Of a DNA stretch of 64,000 bases, positions 46,103-56,286 are shown one piece after another. The stretch is from Paludibacteraceae bacterium. GTDB lineage: Bacteria > Bacteroidota > Bacteroidia > Bacteroidales > Paludibacteraceae. Location: assembly GCA_017454915.1 (NCBI GenBank), contig JAFTCC010000065.1, positions 24,392 to 88,391 on the forward strand, given 5' to 3'. The translations under genes were made by a program, and so were the position numbers. How positions within the stretch are numbered: position 1 is the first letter of the stretch; every line of letters begins with the position of its first letter. The notes below the pieces were generated by a model. The model saw nothing but the letters and a program-made list of their open reading frames with translations. It ran no database searches and had not been told where the DNA came from.

Positions 46103-46966
46103 ATGGCAAAAGGATTTTCACTCGGCAGAGGTTTAGATGCGCTAATAGATACACATGGTGTAAACGCTGACGGCTCATCAGCAATCCACGAAGTTGAACT
46201 CAACCTCATCATACCCAACCCTAACCAACCACGCACCAGTTTTAACGCGGAAGCACTTGAAGAGCTCTCGGTTTCCATCAAAGAATTGGGCGTTATTTCA
46301 CCTATCACACTGCGCAAAAACGACGACGGCACTTACCAAATCATTGCCGGTGAACGACGCTACCGCGCTGCTAAAATGGCTGGACTTGAACGTATCCCTG
46401 CGTACGTTAAGACCGCCGCAGACGAGCAGGTCATGGAAATGGCGCTCATCGAAAACATCCAGCGTGAGGATTTGAATGCCATCGAAATCGCACTGGCGTA
46501 CGACAAACTGATGAAAGAGTACAAAATGACCCAGGAAAGACTGTCGGCACGCATCGGGAAAAAACGCGCAACGATAGCCAATTATCTGCGCCTACTACAC
46601 CTGCCGGCTCAAATTCAGATGGGAATCACCGAGCACAAAATTGACATGGGACACGCTCGGGCACTACTGTCAACCAATGACACAAAACTTCAACTTGCCT
46701 TATACAGCAAAATCGTCAACAACGGATGGTCTGTCAGACAAGTCGAAAGCGCCGTGAAAAACGAGAAAACAAAAGGCCAAGAAAAAGAAGAAGCGCACAT
46801 TAAGTCGCTTGAAGAATATAAAGCCGTAGAAAACAGGCTAAAGTCAATTTTCAACAAAGCGCGGTTCTCCTGCGATGACAACGGCAAGGGAAGCATAACG
46901 CTGCCATTCGCGAACGACGACGAGTTGAAATCAATCATGAGTCTGCTAGATAAGATACAAGCCTGA
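46103..46966 (+). CDS. parB: Chromosome-partition protein ParB
   Basis: ParB binds parS sites near the origin and loads SMC. The 287-residue protein carries the CTPase/arginine patch GERRYRAAKMAGL, the ENIQREDLNAIE segment, the HTH region (SARIGKKRATIANYLRLLHL) and a C-terminal dimerisation domain. It starts MAKGFSLGRGLDALI, a classic N-terminal ParA-stimulating motif. Its presence suggests the window could be near the replication origin, but no dnaA is seen. Confidence 0.96.
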   Translation: MAKGFSLGRGLDALIDTHGVNADGSSAIHEVELNLIIPNPNQPRTSFNAEALEELSVSIKELGVISPITLRKNDDGTYQIIAGERRYRAAKMAGLERIPAYVKTAADEQVMEMALIENIQREDLNAIEIALAYDKLMKEYKMTQERLSARIGKKRATIANYLRLLHLPAQIQMGITEHKIDMGHARALLSTNDTKLQLALYSKIVNNGWSVRQVESAVKNEKTKGQEKEEAHIKSLEEYKAVENRLKSIFNKARFSCDDNGKGSITLPFANDDELKSIMSLLDKIQA

Positions 46967-46984
46967 AAATTAAGAAGCTAAAAT

Positions 46985-47713
46985 TTGCAGAAAAAGAATA
47001 AAATAACACTGAAGCGTCTTACTGCCATATTACTTTCGCTTATGGCCATTGTGTCATCCGCATGGTGTGACGATGTTACCAACATCACCGTCATGCAGGA
47101 CACTATATATTACACGCCAAGTAAGGTCGGAAGCTCGGATAACGAAAATGGAGGGGACAAAAAAACATCACGGCGGCACCGCAAAAACGACAACGACAGC
47201 ATACAAACTGTGCCATGGCGGCCTGACCCGTCGAAAGCAGTGTGGCTCGGGGCAATAGTGCCAGGGTTGGGGCAAATCTACAACAGAAAATACTGGAAAC
47301 TGCCGATTATTTACGGAGGATTCATAGGTTGCATATATGCCATCACATGGAACAACCGCATGTATCAGGACTACAAAATGGCATACCGCGACATCATTGA
47401 CACTGATGAGGCCACTAACTCGTTTATGGACATACTGCCCAAAGGGTACACGATAGAAATGATGGGCGGAACAGAAAACTATGCCAACCTGCTGCGCTCA
47501 AGACAACAACGCTATCACAGGTTCCGCGATTTGAGTATTGTTGCCACAGTAGCTCTGTATGCACTCACTCTTGTTGACGCTTTCGTAGACGCCCAACTCT
47601 ATGAGTTCGACATCAGCCCTGACCTCAGTATGGACATACAGCCAACCATGAAATATGACCCGCACGTCAGAGAAAGCAAAAGCGCTGAACTACAATTCAC
47701 TATAAAATTCTGA
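46985..47713 (+). CDS. DUF5683 membrane protein, TTG start
   Basis: A 242-residue exported or membrane protein with an N-terminal signal-like segment (KRLTAILLSLMAIVSSAWC), a variable polar region, then the DUF5683 core (AVWLGAIVPGLGQIYNRKYW) with two hydrophobic segments. In Bacteroidetes it is regularly found between parB and a lytic transglycosylase. The function is unknown. No ATG gives the basic N-terminal region of the signal, so the TTG at 46985 is the best start. It overlaps the next gene by 1 nt. Confidence 0.82.
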   Translation: MQKKNKITLKRLTAILLSLMAIVSSAWCDDVTNITVMQDTIYYTPSKVGSSDNENGGDKKTSRRHRKNDNDSIQTVPWRPDPSKAVWLGAIVPGLGQIYNRKYWKLPIIYGGFIGCIYAITWNNRMYQDYKMAYRDIIDTDEATNSFMDILPKGYTIEMMGGTENYANLLRSRQQRYHRFRDLSIVATVALYALTLVDAFVDAQLYEFDISPDLSMDIQPTMKYDPHVRESKSAELQFTIKF

Positions 47714-48951
47714 TGAGGCGCATTGGGTTATACATAGTAATCATGTTCATCAGTCTGTCGGCTCGTCTTCAGGGGCAAACGACAGAAGCCCCATTACCTG
47801 CCGACAGCGCACAATGGGAATGCGACCTTGACCTCGCATGGTATGACCTTATAACAAGATGGCAAGAGGGCAGCGCCACCAACATTGCCACCTGCGAATA
47901 CTCACCTACAGACCTAAGTGACAGCGTGCTCATAAGGCGGCTTTACACCATACCAAGTTACATAAGTTTGCCGTATAACAGCCACGTGCGCAATGCCATC
48001 GAAGTTTACGTCAACCACAGGCGAGGACTGCTTTCTCGAGTTATAAGTGATGCAGGATATTATTTTCCCATTTTTGAGCAGAAACTGTCGGCATATAACT
48101 TACCGCTCGAACTAAGATACCTGCCCGTGATTGAAAGTGGTCTTAACAGCACTGCACTCTCAAGAGTCGGAGCGGCAGGACTATGGCAATTTATGGTCCT
48201 AACAGGAAGGTCATACGGCTTGGAAATTAACAGCCTTGTCGATGAACGTTGCGATCCGTACAAAGCCACTGACGCCGCGTGCCGCTTTCTGCGGGATCTA
48301 TACAGCATCTATGGTGACTGGCACCTCGCCATTGCAGCATACAACTGCGGACCGGGAAACGTCAACAAGGCTATCGCACGAAGCGGAGGAAAAAGAACAT
48401 TTTGGGATATCTACGATTTCCTTCCGCGCGAAACACGAAGCTATCTGCCGCTGTTTATTGCTGCCACATATTCGCTTAACTACGCTGACGAATACGGCAT
48501 CAAGCCTGCGCTACAACACGAGCAGATAAAAGCCGACACGGTTATCACATCGGAAAGAATACATTTCCTGCAAATCTCAACAGCGTTGAACATTGGCATT
48601 GAAACAATCCGACAACTCAATCCACAATATCGACGCGACATTATTCCGGGAGGCAAACCCTACCCCGTCTGCCTGCCTGTAGAACGGTTGAGCGACTTCA
48701 TTGCACTGAGCGACAGCATCACAAAACTCAGTTCTGACTCACTGATTGCGCAACAAACTAAATTAAGCATCGAAGGCGGAAACAACTATCATGGAGCGGG
48801 ACAACGGACCACTCACTACAAAGTCAAGAAAGGAGACACACTGGGTTACATTGCAAAGAAGTTTCACTGCACCGTAAAACAGCTTCAGAAATGGAACAAC
48901 CTTAAAACAACCAATCTGCGCATTGGACAGTCATTAAGAATAATGCATTGA
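47713..48951 (+). CDS. mltD: Membrane-bound lytic transglycosylase D-type
   Basis: A 412-residue peptidoglycan-cleaving enzyme in the periplasm. A signal peptide at 1-22 is followed by an SLT lysozyme-like domain at about 130-280 with the catalytic Glu in LPVIESGLNSTALSRVGAAG and the AYNCGPGNVNKAI motif. A LysM domain closes the protein (HYKVKKGDTLGYIAKKF, residues about 365-410). The catalytic domain and LysM order is that of MltD. Confidence 0.93.
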   Translation: MRRIGLYIVIMFISLSARLQGQTTEAPLPADSAQWECDLDLAWYDLITRWQEGSATNIATCEYSPTDLSDSVLIRRLYTIPSYISLPYNSHVRNAIEVYVNHRRGLLSRVISDAGYYFPIFEQKLSAYNLPLELRYLPVIESGLNSTALSRVGAAGLWQFMVLTGRSYGLEINSLVDERCDPYKATDAACRFLRDLYSIYGDWHLAIAAYNCGPGNVNKAIARSGGKRTFWDIYDFLPRETRSYLPLFIAATYSLNYADEYGIKPALQHEQIKADTVITSERIHFLQISTALNIGIETIRQLNPQYRRDIIPGGKPYPVCLPVERLSDFIALSDSITKLSSDSLIAQQTKLSIEGGNNYHGAGQRTTHYKVKKGDTLGYIAKKFHCTVKQLQKWNNLKTTNLRIGQSLRIMH

Positions 48952-48964
48952 AAATAACAAATAT

Positions 48965-49279
48965 ATGGAAAAACTCTACTACAAAATTGCAGAAGTGTCC
49001 GAAATTCTGAACATCCCTGTTCACACAATTCGATATTGGGAAACAGAGTTTAAGGAACTGCAGCCCAAGCGCAACGAAAAGGGAAAACGCTTCTACACCG
49101 CTGAGGACATCGACGTAATAAGAGAAATTGCCCACCTCAGGTATCAGAAAAACCTCAACATCACAGGCACGCGCTCTGAGCTCAAAAATAACGGCGGAGA
49201 TGCTGCGCTTATGAGCAAAACAAAACAAAAACTTATTTCGATCAGAAACCAGCTCAGCGACATTTACGAACAACTATGA
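48965..49279 (+). CDS. MerR-family transcriptional regulator
   Basis: A 104-residue regulator with the MerR winged helix ([20 protein letters not shown], then [15 protein letters not shown] wing as [14 protein letters not shown]). A short coiled-coil tail follows, without an effector domain. Such small members in Bacteroidetes have no assigned signal. The stop overlaps the engB start by 4 nt. Confidence 0.88.
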   Translation: MEKLYYKIAEVSEILNIPVHTIRYWETEFKELQPKRNEKGKRFYTAEDIDVIREIAHLRYQKNLNITGTRSELKNNGGDAALMSKTKQKLISIRNQLSDIYEQL

Positions 49280-49875
49280 TTAAAACGGCTAAATTCATAG
49301 TCTCAAGTTCCGACGTATCGCAATGCCCTGCTACGGCGGAGAGAGAATACGCCTTCATAGGCCGATCAAACGTCGGAAAATCTACGTTGATTAACTGCTT
49401 GTGCAATAACCAAAAGCTTGCCAAAGCGTCATCAAAACCAGGGAAAACGCTGCTTATCAATCATTTCCTAATTAACAACGAATGGTATATCGTAGACCTG
49501 CCTGGCTACGGATACGCTACTGCAAGCAAAACACAAAGAGAACGGCTGCGCACCATGATTGAGAGGTATATGCTCTATAGAGAGCAGCTGACTAATGTGT
49601 TTGTGTTAATTGACATACGGCATGAACCGCAAAAAATTGATGTTGAGTTCATGCAGTGGCTCGGCGAAAACGGGATTCCATTTTCCATTATTTTCACTAA
49701 GGCTGACAAACTGAGCAGAACTGCCGCAAAGCGAAACATTGACGCATATATGAATGTAATGGAAGAAACGTGGGAAGAACTGCCGCCGTATTTCATCACT
49801 TCTGCAACTGAAGGAACCGGGAAAGACGAAGTCATCGAATATATTGAAAAAATAAACAAAGACTTGACGGAATGA
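49276..49875 (+). CDS. engB: Ribosome biogenesis GTPase YihA/YsxC/EngB
   Basis: EngB is needed for assembly of the large ribosomal subunit. The 199-residue protein has G1 [10 protein letters not shown]2-region [10 protein letters not shown]3 DLPGYG, G4 TKADK and G5 TSATEGTG. It overlaps merR and the downstream lipoprotein gene by 4 nt each, a tightly coupled trio. Confidence 0.96.
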   Translation: MIKTAKFIVSSSDVSQCPATAEREYAFIGRSNVGKSTLINCLCNNQKLAKASSKPGKTLLINHFLINNEWYIVDLPGYGYATASKTQRERLRTMIERYMLYREQLTNVFVLIDIRHEPQKIDVEFMQWLGENGIPFSIIFTKADKLSRTAAKRNIDAYMNVMEETWEELPPYFITSATEGTGKDEVIEYIEKINKDLTE

Positions 49876-51005
49876 TACGCAACTTGCTGATTATAACATT
49901 GTCTATTACTCTCATTTCTTGTTTCAATGGACATAAGACAAGTAATTTACGCCAAGACGCTGACACCGTTGAAATACGCTACGCAAAGGGATTTGCCATA
50001 ATCAACCATGCCGATTACCGCCAAATAGACATCTATTCGCCATGGACAGTGAACAGAGGAGAAATTCAGCAACGATATTACCTTGTCGCACGTCATTCAA
50101 ACACTGCTACCCCACCTGATGGCATCAGGGTTGAAACACCGGTAAAAGCTTGGGCCACATCATCATGCACTCACGTCGGATATCTTGATGCACTCAACGA
50201 GCTTAACAACATCAAAGGCGTAACAAACCCGTCTATCATCTATAACCCGACAATAAGGCAAGGAACCAAGCGGAAAGAAATCACAGACATTGGCGATGCA
50301 CTTAACATTAATACTGAGATACTACTGAGGCTGCAGCCTGATGTGCTGATACTTAACCTAATAGGAGCAAACGACAAGCAGGCGCAACACATCACCAGCA
50401 CCGGCACAACTATTCTGTATAACAACGAATGGAAAGAAGGTACACCGCTTGCGCGAACTGAATGGATTAAACTTATTGCCGCATTTTGCTGCAAAGACTC
50501 GCTTGCCGACTCAGTTTTTAACTCTGTGGAGCAAAGATACAATGCAATACGAGCCGAAGCACGCAATTTTGCTGAACACCCTGAAATAATGTCGGGCGGA
50601 AACTTCAGGGGCACATGGTACGTGCCCGGAGGTGAAACATACATGGGGCACTTGTTCCGTGACGCCGCCGCACAATATGTCTTCAACGACGACAAATCAA
50701 CAGAAAGCATACCGTTGAACATGGAACAGGCATTACTGACGTTCTCACACGCAGGTGTGTGGGTCGGAGCGCCTGCCAACAGCATTCAAGAACTCATCGG
50801 ACAAGAAGCGCGCTACAATATGATTGACGCTGTACACAATGGACGTGTCTATAATTTCTACAGACGCTGCAAACAAGGCGGAGCAAATGATTTTTGGGAA
50901 ACTGGAGTGGTTAGACCTGATCTTATACTGAAAGATTTAGTGAAAATACTGCATACAGAATATATGCCAGACGACAGCCTTAATTTTGCGCGTCGTCTGT
51001 TGTAA
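49872..51005 (+). CDS. ABC substrate-binding lipoprotein, Fe/B12 type
   Basis: A 377-residue lipoprotein (lipobox LISC, Cys about 17) with a TroA/BtuF-like fold: the N-terminal [46 protein letters not shown] and the C-terminal [19 protein letters not shown]. It binds a siderophore, haem or cobalamin for an importer of the FecCD class. No permease or ATPase adjoins it. A FecCD permease lies at 5652-6656. The gene starts in a 4-nt overlap with engB, and its 3' end overlaps a convergent regulator by 26 nt. Confidence 0.88.
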   Translation: MIRNLLIITLSITLISCFNGHKTSNLRQDADTVEIRYAKGFAIINHADYRQIDIYSPWTVNRGEIQQRYYLVARHSNTATPPDGIRVETPVKAWATSSCTHVGYLDALNELNNIKGVTNPSIIYNPTIRQGTKRKEITDIGDALNINTEILLRLQPDVLILNLIGANDKQAQHITSTGTTILYNNEWKEGTPLARTEWIKLIAAFCCKDSLADSVFNSVEQRYNAIRAEARNFAEHPEIMSGGNFRGTWYVPGGETYMGHLFRDAAAQYVFNDDKSTESIPLNMEQALLTFSHAGVWVGAPANSIQELIGQEARYNMIDAVHNGRVYNFYRRCKQGGANDFWETGVVRPDLILKDLVKILHTEYMPDDSLNFARRLL

Positions 51006-51693
51006 CAACAAGCCTGTAACCTCGAGCTCGCATATTGTATATCGAGATGTTGGAGTCCATCGACAATGCGTGTCTAAGACGCGTGATATATACGTCAAGA
51101 GCTCCAGTATTTGAGAGATTGTCATTGTGCCAAACAGTACGGAGCATCAATGTCCTCGAGACTATATTGCCGCCAGAAGTGGCCAGAAGATGCAGAATAC
51201 GGTTTTCGGTCGGAGTGAGGTTGTATGATCGCCCTGTGGCAGAACTAATCCAGTGATTGGCATAATCGTATGACAATGAGCCTAATGCTATCACATCACT
51301 CCTGTCATTATCCTGACTTTGAGTGAATTTGATTAGTGCCTTGAGGCGCAAAAGCAATTCGTCAAGAGAAAAAGAACGGCGCAAAAATTGGTCCGCACCG
51401 TTGTTATAGGCCTCAATCGCGACCTCTGGGGGCGTGTTCTGAGGGGCAACCACAATTACAGGCAAATCGGTCTGCTGAAGACGTATGCTGCTTATGTCGC
51501 GCAACTTGCTGTTGTATAACTCCTGATACTCCATCACAAGTGCTGCATAATTATCAGTTTGCAACTTGCTCACCACATTGCCTGCATAGTCTAACGTATA
51601 GGAATGATAACCATGATAAGCGAGAAACTCGCTCAACAAACTCGCCAAGTTAGCATCCTGAAAATATAGCAATATAACCTTAGAGCCTAACAT
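50980..51693 (-). CDS. Orphan OmpR-type regulator, degenerate receiver
   Basis: A 237-residue response regulator with a receiver fold (1-120) and a winged-helix DNA-binding domain (about 140-235: YNLTPTENRILHLLATSGGN, then DVYITRLRHAL). All five usual receiver residues are changed: the acidic pair reads Phe11-Gln12, the phospho-Asp is Glu55, the Thr is Ala83 and the Lys is Arg106. It should not be phosphorylated. Glu55 may mimic the active state. No sensor kinase is nearby. The promoter box ends 4 nt before the ATG, so the mRNA may be leaderless. Confidence 0.9.
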   Translation of the reverse strand: MLGSKVILLYFQDANLASLLSEFLAYHGYHSYTLDYAGNVVSKLQTDNYAALVMEYQELYNSKLRDISSIRLQQTDLPVIVVAPQNTPPEVAIEAYNNGADQFLRRSFSLDELLLRLKALIKFTQSQDNDRSDVIALGSLSYDYANHWISSATGRSYNLTPTENRILHLLATSGGNIVSRTLMLRTVWHNDNLSNTGALDVYITRLRHALSMDSNISIYNMRARGYRLVVTTDDAQN

Positions 51694-51697
51694 GACG

Positions 51698-51729
51698 CAA
51701 ATTTAGCGTTTTTAAGTGAAATTAACAAA
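51698..51729 (-). promoter_or_regulatory. Promoter of the orphan regulator, leaderless type
   Basis: TTTG (51729-51726), a 20-nt spacer and TAAATTTG (51705-51698), then CGTC and the ATG at 51693. The arrangement around the start is identical to that of the Fur-family gene at 20866. Confidence 0.65.
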
Positions 51730-51755
51730 TAATAGCAAAAAAAAAGAAAAAATAA

Positions 51756-52724
51756 ATGCTGTTTGTAATAGACAACCACATACCCTATATCGCAGGCGTT
51801 TTCGAGCAGTGCGGGCACTCATGCGTCTATTTGCCTCCAGAGGCCATAACCGCGGAAATTTGTCAGCCGGCTGACTGCCTTGTGGTACGAACACGCACCA
51901 AATGCGATGCTGCACTGCTTGAAGGCAGTAACGTAAAATGCATTGCAACGGCAACAATAGGCTACGACCATATTGACACCAATTACTGCAAGCTGCATGG
52001 CATCACCGTATTCTCAAGCCCAGGCTGCAATGCCGAAGCCGTACGCCAATGGGTATTCGCCGCAATTAACGCATGGGCGGCACGAAGGGGCAAGAACCCT
52101 GTGGAACTAACGCTCGGAATTGTGGGGGTTGGGCATGTGGGAGGAGCAGTAAAAAAACATGCCACTGCCAACGGAATGAAAGTTGTATGTTGTGACCCGC
52201 CACTAATGAGAAATGACAACACGCTCAATTACGTGGAGCTGAGCAAAATAGCGCAAGAGGCTGACATCGTAACATTCCACACACCGCTTACCCGAAGTGG
52301 AAATGACGCCACATATCATCTATGCGGAAAACAATTTCTTGATATTTTTGCCAGCCACGGATACCTTTTACTCAATGCCTCAAGGGGGGGCGTGCTTGAC
52401 GAATGCTGCGCAAAAACACATCCTAACATTGATTTCGCAATCGACTGCTGGGAAGGAGAGCCAAACATTGACATTGACTTCTTGAACCAGACACTTATTG
52501 CCACACCACACATAGCCGGATATAGCGCACAAGGGAAAGCCAATGCCACAACCATGGTAGTCAGACAAATAAGCAAACTATTCGGGCTCGGATTGGACAA
52601 CTGGACAGCCCAATGTCCAACAGACTCTGAAACGCAGCAGTATGACATTATGGCAGATGACAAAGCGTTACGCAATAATCCATGCGGATTTGAACAACTG
52701 CGCAGTTCATACAAATTTCGATAA
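51756..52724 (+). CDS. pdxB: Erythronate-4-phosphate dehydrogenase
   Basis: PdxB oxidises 4-phosphoerythronate in the DXP-dependent pyridoxal phosphate pathway. The 322-residue 2-hydroxyacid dehydrogenase has the Rossmann motif LGIVGVGHVGGAVKKHA near residue 120, the NASRGGVLDE segment with the catalytic Arg region, and IATPHIAGYSAQGK with the catalytic His. PHIAGYSAQGK is characteristic of PdxB as opposed to SerA. The C-terminal domain is short. Confidence 0.92.
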   Translation: MLFVIDNHIPYIAGVFEQCGHSCVYLPPEAITAEICQPADCLVVRTRTKCDAALLEGSNVKCIATATIGYDHIDTNYCKLHGITVFSSPGCNAEAVRQWVFAAINAWAARRGKNPVELTLGIVGVGHVGGAVKKHATANGMKVVCCDPPLMRNDNTLNYVELSKIAQEADIVTFHTPLTRSGNDATYHLCGKQFLDIFASHGYLLLNASRGGVLDECCAKTHPNIDFAIDCWEGEPNIDIDFLNQTLIATPHIAGYSAQGKANATTMVVRQISKLFGLGLDNWTAQCPTDSETQQYDIMADDKALRNNPCGFEQLRSSYKFR

Positions 52725-52773
52725 TAATCATTAGCAAAGCACTTCAAAATTAGCATAATTGAGAAAAATTCCG

Positions 52774-52781
52774 TAACTTTG
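52774..52781 (+). promoter_or_regulatory. -7 box of thrS
   Basis: TAACTTTG lies about 50 nt before the thrS start. No TTTG at the right spacing was found. Confidence 0.5.
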
Positions 52782-52831
52782 TATGTTTTTATCGCAAAAT
52801 AAACCCGAATAAGTTATAATCAAATATTTAT

Positions 52832-54775
52832 ATGATTAACATCACATTTCCTGACGGAAACATCCGCCAATACGCAAAAGGCATTAGCGGGCTTGAGATT
52901 GCAGAAAGCATTAGCCAGCGCCTTGCACAAGACGTTTTAGCTGTAGAAGTGAACGGGGAGGTCATCGACTTGGCGCGCCCCATTAACAACGACGCCACCA
53001 TTCGCCTACTCAAGTGGGAAGACGAAGGCGGTAAGCACGCTTTTTGGCACACATCGGCTCACCTTATGGCTGAAGCCCTGCAAGAACTCTACCCCAACAT
53101 CCAATTCGGTATCGGTCCTGCTATCGAACAAGGTTTCTACTACGACGTTGACCCAGGCGACGGTGTGAGCATCAAAGAAAGCGACCTGCAGGCTATTGAA
53201 GACAAAATGACCGAACTTGCCAAGAGAGGCGAAAAAATCATTAGAAGTGACATCAGCAAGGCAGACGCACTCAAAATGTTCGGCGAAAGGCACGAAACAT
53301 ATAAAATTGAACTTATCAACGACCTTGAGGACGGCACAATAAGCACCTATACACAAGGCAACTTCACCGACCTCTGCCGCGGTCCACACATACCATCTAC
53401 CGCCCCTATTAAAGCAATCAAGATTTTGAGCGTGGCGGGAGCATATTGGAGGGGAGACGAAAAACGCAAAATGATGACGCGCATTTACGGCATCTCATTC
53501 CCAAAAAAGAAAATGCTCGACGAGTATCTCGTGCTGCTTGAAGAAGCGAAAAAACGTGACCACCGCAAAATAGGCAAGGAACTTGATTTGTTTATGTTCT
53601 CTGATATGGTCGGCAAAGGACTGCCTATTTGGCTGCCCCGAGGCACACAACTTAGGCTCAGACTTGAGGATTTCCTCAAAAAAATACAAAAACGCTTTGG
53701 CTATCAGCAGGTAATAACACCGCACATAGGGAACAAGCAACTTTATGTTACATCGGGACACTGGGACCACTACGGCAAAGACTCTTTCCAGCCTATCACC
53801 ACACCAGAAGAAGGCGAAGTGTATCTGCTCAAACCAATGAACTGCCCTCACCACTGCATGATATTCCGCAACAGTCCGCGCTCATACAAAGACCTCCCAT
53901 TGCGCATTGCAGAGTTCGGAACCGTGTACAGATACGAGCAAAGTGGAGAACTGCACGGACTTACTCGCGTACGCTCATTTACACAAGATGACGCGCACAT
54001 ATTCTGCCGTCCTGACCAAGTCAAAGAAGAGTTCCTTAAAGTGATGGACATCATACAAATCATTTTCAGGGCATTAGACTTCAAACAAGTGGAAGCACAA
54101 ATTTCGCTGCGCGACAAAAAGAACCTCACAAAATATGTCGGAAGCGACGAAGTGTGGGAAAAGGCGGAAAACGCCATCATTGAAGCTTGCCAAGAAAAAG
54201 GACTTGAAGCAAGAGTAGAATATGGAGAAGCCGCCTTCTACGGACCAAAACTCGACTTCATGGTGAAAGACGCTATTGGACGACGCTGGCAGCTCGGAAC
54301 CATACAAGTGGACTACAACCTGCCGGAACGCTTTGAACTGGAATATACTGGCGAAGACAACCAAAAGCATCGTCCCGTAATGATACACCGCGCGCCATTC
54401 GGCTCTATGGAGCGGTTTGTAGCTGTGCTAATCGAGCACACAGCTGGCAAATTCCCGTTATGGCTCACTCCTGACCAAGCCATTGTGCTGCCTATTTCCG
54501 AAAAATTCAACGACTACGCACAGCAAGTGTGCCAACAACTCAACGACCTCGGTGTCAGAACGCTGATTGACGACCGTAACGAAAAAATAGGACGAAAAAT
54601 CCGCGACAATGAACTACGGCGCATACCATATATGCTCATTGTTGGCGAAAAGGAATGTGCCGAAAATGTAGTTTCGGTGCGCCGGCAAGGCGAAGGCGAC
54701 AAGGGAACAATGAACGTCAACCAATTCGCAGAACTTATCAATGCCGAAGTAAATAACGCTTTAGCACAATATTAA
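52832..54775 (+). CDS. thrS: Threonyl-tRNA synthetase
   Basis: ThrS charges tRNA-Thr. The 647-residue protein has an N-terminal TGS domain (1-60), the editing domain with [11 protein letters not shown], the class II core with [10 protein letters not shown] and [20 protein letters not shown], and a C-terminal anticodon-binding domain. The genes infC, rpmI and rplT, which often follow thrS in this group, are absent. A DUF805 gene follows instead. Confidence 0.98.
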   Translation: MINITFPDGNIRQYAKGISGLEIAESISQRLAQDVLAVEVNGEVIDLARPINNDATIRLLKWEDEGGKHAFWHTSAHLMAEALQELYPNIQFGIGPAIEQGFYYDVDPGDGVSIKESDLQAIEDKMTELAKRGEKIIRSDISKADALKMFGERHETYKIELINDLEDGTISTYTQGNFTDLCRGPHIPSTAPIKAIKILSVAGAYWRGDEKRKMMTRIYGISFPKKKMLDEYLVLLEEAKKRDHRKIGKELDLFMFSDMVGKGLPIWLPRGTQLRLRLEDFLKKIQKRFGYQQVITPHIGNKQLYVTSGHWDHYGKDSFQPITTPEEGEVYLLKPMNCPHHCMIFRNSPRSYKDLPLRIAEFGTVYRYEQSGELHGLTRVRSFTQDDAHIFCRPDQVKEEFLKVMDIIQIIFRALDFKQVEAQISLRDKKNLTKYVGSDEVWEKAENAIIEACQEKGLEARVEYGEAAFYGPKLDFMVKDAIGRRWQLGTIQVDYNLPERFELEYTGEDNQKHRPVMIHRAPFGSMERFVAVLIEHTAGKFPLWLTPDQAIVLPISEKFNDYAQQVCQQLNDLGVRTLIDDRNEKIGRKIRDNELRRIPYMLIVGEKECAENVVSVRRQGEGDKGTMNVNQFAELINAEVNNALAQY

Positions 54776-54794
54776 CAACTAAAACACCACTGCT

Positions 54795-55157
54795 ATGTTA
54801 GAAAATTTTTGGAACATCTACGTGAACGTTCTCAAGAACAAGTACTTTTTGTTTGACGGACGCACTTCGCGACGCGAGTATTGGAGCTTTTTCCTTATCA
54901 ACTTGTTAATCATTATTGCAATTAGTATTATCGATGGCTTATTCGAAACTAATGGCTTTATCGGCGGAATATATTCTCTTGCGCTGCTGCTGCCCAACCT
55001 TGGCTTAAGCGTACGCCGTCTTCACGACCTTGGCAAGAGCGGATGGCTGTTGCTGTTAGGTCTGATTCCACTTGTTGGAGTAATACTGCTGCTAATATGG
55101 TTTGTTGGCGAAGGACAACCAAATGCCAATGAATACGGTGAAGTTCCTACCGTATAA
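54795..55157 (+). CDS. DUF805 membrane protein
   Basis: A 120-residue inner-membrane protein. The N-terminal FDGRTSRREYWSFFL motif and the central LSVRRLHDLGKSGWLLLLGL are the DUF805 signature, with three to four hydrophobic segments and a polar GEGQPNANEYG tail. The function is unknown. It starts 19 nt after thrS and is followed by a small hairpin. Confidence 0.88.
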   Translation: MLENFWNIYVNVLKNKYFLFDGRTSRREYWSFFLINLLIIIAISIIDGLFETNGFIGGIYSLALLLPNLGLSVRRLHDLGKSGWLLLLGLIPLVGVILLLIWFVGEGQPNANEYGEVPTV

Positions 55158-55161
55158 TCTG

Positions 55162-55193
55162 CCAATCAATAAATTGGCGTAGTTTTTGCACGT
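55162..55193 (+). terminator. Weak terminator after the DUF805 gene
   Basis: The 6-bp stem GCCAAT/ATTGGC (about 55162-55179) is followed after a few bases by a short T-run. The stem is weak, so read-through into rpoD is likely. Confidence 0.4.
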
Positions 55194-55220
55194 TAAAGTT
55201 ACCAACCAATAGCATAATAT

Positions 55221-56081
55221 ATGCGACAACTAAAAATTACTCATTCAATTACCAACCGTGAAAGCCAGTCCCTTGACAAGTATCTGCAAGAGATTGGCCG
55301 CCAACCGCTTATCACTGTTGAGGAAGAAGTGGAGTTAGCCCAAAAAATCCGCATGAACGACTCAAAGGCGCTCGAAAAGCTTGTCAACGCCAACTTGAGA
55401 TTTGTCGTGTCTGTGGCTAAACAGTATCAAAATCAGGGACTCACACTACCCGATCTCATCAATGAAGGCAACGTCGGGCTCATCAAGGCTGCGGAAAAAT
55501 TTGACGAAACACGTGGATTCAAATTTATCTCCTACGCCGTATGGTGGATTCGCCAGTCTATCCTTCAAGCGCTTGCCGAGCAGTCAAGAATCGTCAGACT
55601 ACCACTCAACCAAGTTGGTTCAATCAACAAAATCAACAAGGCATTAGCCAAATTTGAGCAAGAGCACGAAAGACGCCCATCGGCTGAAGAGCTATCGGAA
55701 TTAACCGGCATCGACGCTGACAAAATTAGCGAAACTCTCAAGATGCAAGGCCGGCACGTTTCTGTTGACGCACCATTCGTTGAAGGCGAAGACAACACCC
55801 TGATGGATGTTATGGTCAACGAGGATGCGCCAAATGCCGACCGCGGACTAATCAACGAGTCGTTGTCAAGGGAAATTGACCAAGCATTATCCGTGCTTAC
55901 AGATCGTGAAGCAGACATCGTCAAGAAATTCTTTGGCATTGGAATCCCTGAAAAAACACTCGAAGAAATCGGAACTGAGTTTGGACTGACGCGAGAGAGG
56001 GTGCGTCAAATCAAAGAAAAGGCCATTCGCAGACTCCGCAACAACCAAAGAGCACAAAGACTCAAAAGTTTCCTCGGATAA
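55221..56081 (+). CDS. rpoD: Primary sigma factor RpoD, Bacteroidetes type
   Basis: A 286-residue sigma-70 without region 1.1, the usual size for Bacteroidetes RpoD. Region 1.2 has [13 protein letters not shown]. Region 2 contains [34 protein letters not shown] and [15 protein letters not shown]. Region 3 has [10 protein letters not shown], and region 4 has [20 protein letters not shown]. This factor would read the TTTG/TAnnTTTG promoters found across the window. Confidence 0.97.
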   Translation: MRQLKITHSITNRESQSLDKYLQEIGRQPLITVEEEVELAQKIRMNDSKALEKLVNANLRFVVSVAKQYQNQGLTLPDLINEGNVGLIKAAEKFDETRGFKFISYAVWWIRQSILQALAEQSRIVRLPLNQVGSINKINKALAKFEQEHERRPSAEELSELTGIDADKISETLKMQGRHVSVDAPFVEGEDNTLMDVMVNEDAPNADRGLINESLSREIDQALSVLTDREADIVKKFFGIGIPEKTLEEIGTEFGLTRERVRQIKEKAIRRLRNNQRAQRLKSFLG

Positions 56082-56118
56082 AACGAGTTGGAAAAAAGAC
56101 ATTTTAGAACATTTGGTT

Positions 56119-56160
56119 CCGCAGGCGCAAAAGCGTCTGCGGTTTTGTTTTCTTATTTTT
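56119..56160 (+). terminator. Intrinsic terminator of rpoD
   Basis: The 10-bp arms CCGCAGGCGC and GCGTCTGCGG with an AAAA loop (one G-T pair) are followed by a long T-rich tract. The tract contains the -33 TTTG of the next promoter. Confidence 0.9.
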
Positions 56161-56174
56161 TTTGCGTAACTTTG
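56144..56174 (+). promoter_or_regulatory. Promoter of the Yip1-like gene and smpB
   Basis: TTTG (56144-56147), a 19-nt spacer and TAACTTTG (56167-56174), an exact consensus match. The leader to the start at 56287 is about 107 nt. Confidence 0.75.
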
Positions 56175-56286
56175 TAAGAATTTTTAACCCGAATCGGACT
56201 TTAGAATTTTAATGTTTTTTAGTAATTTTTGAGATGATATTAGATATTGAGTAAAGGAGTTGAGATTTGGCACAAAATGTGAAAAG

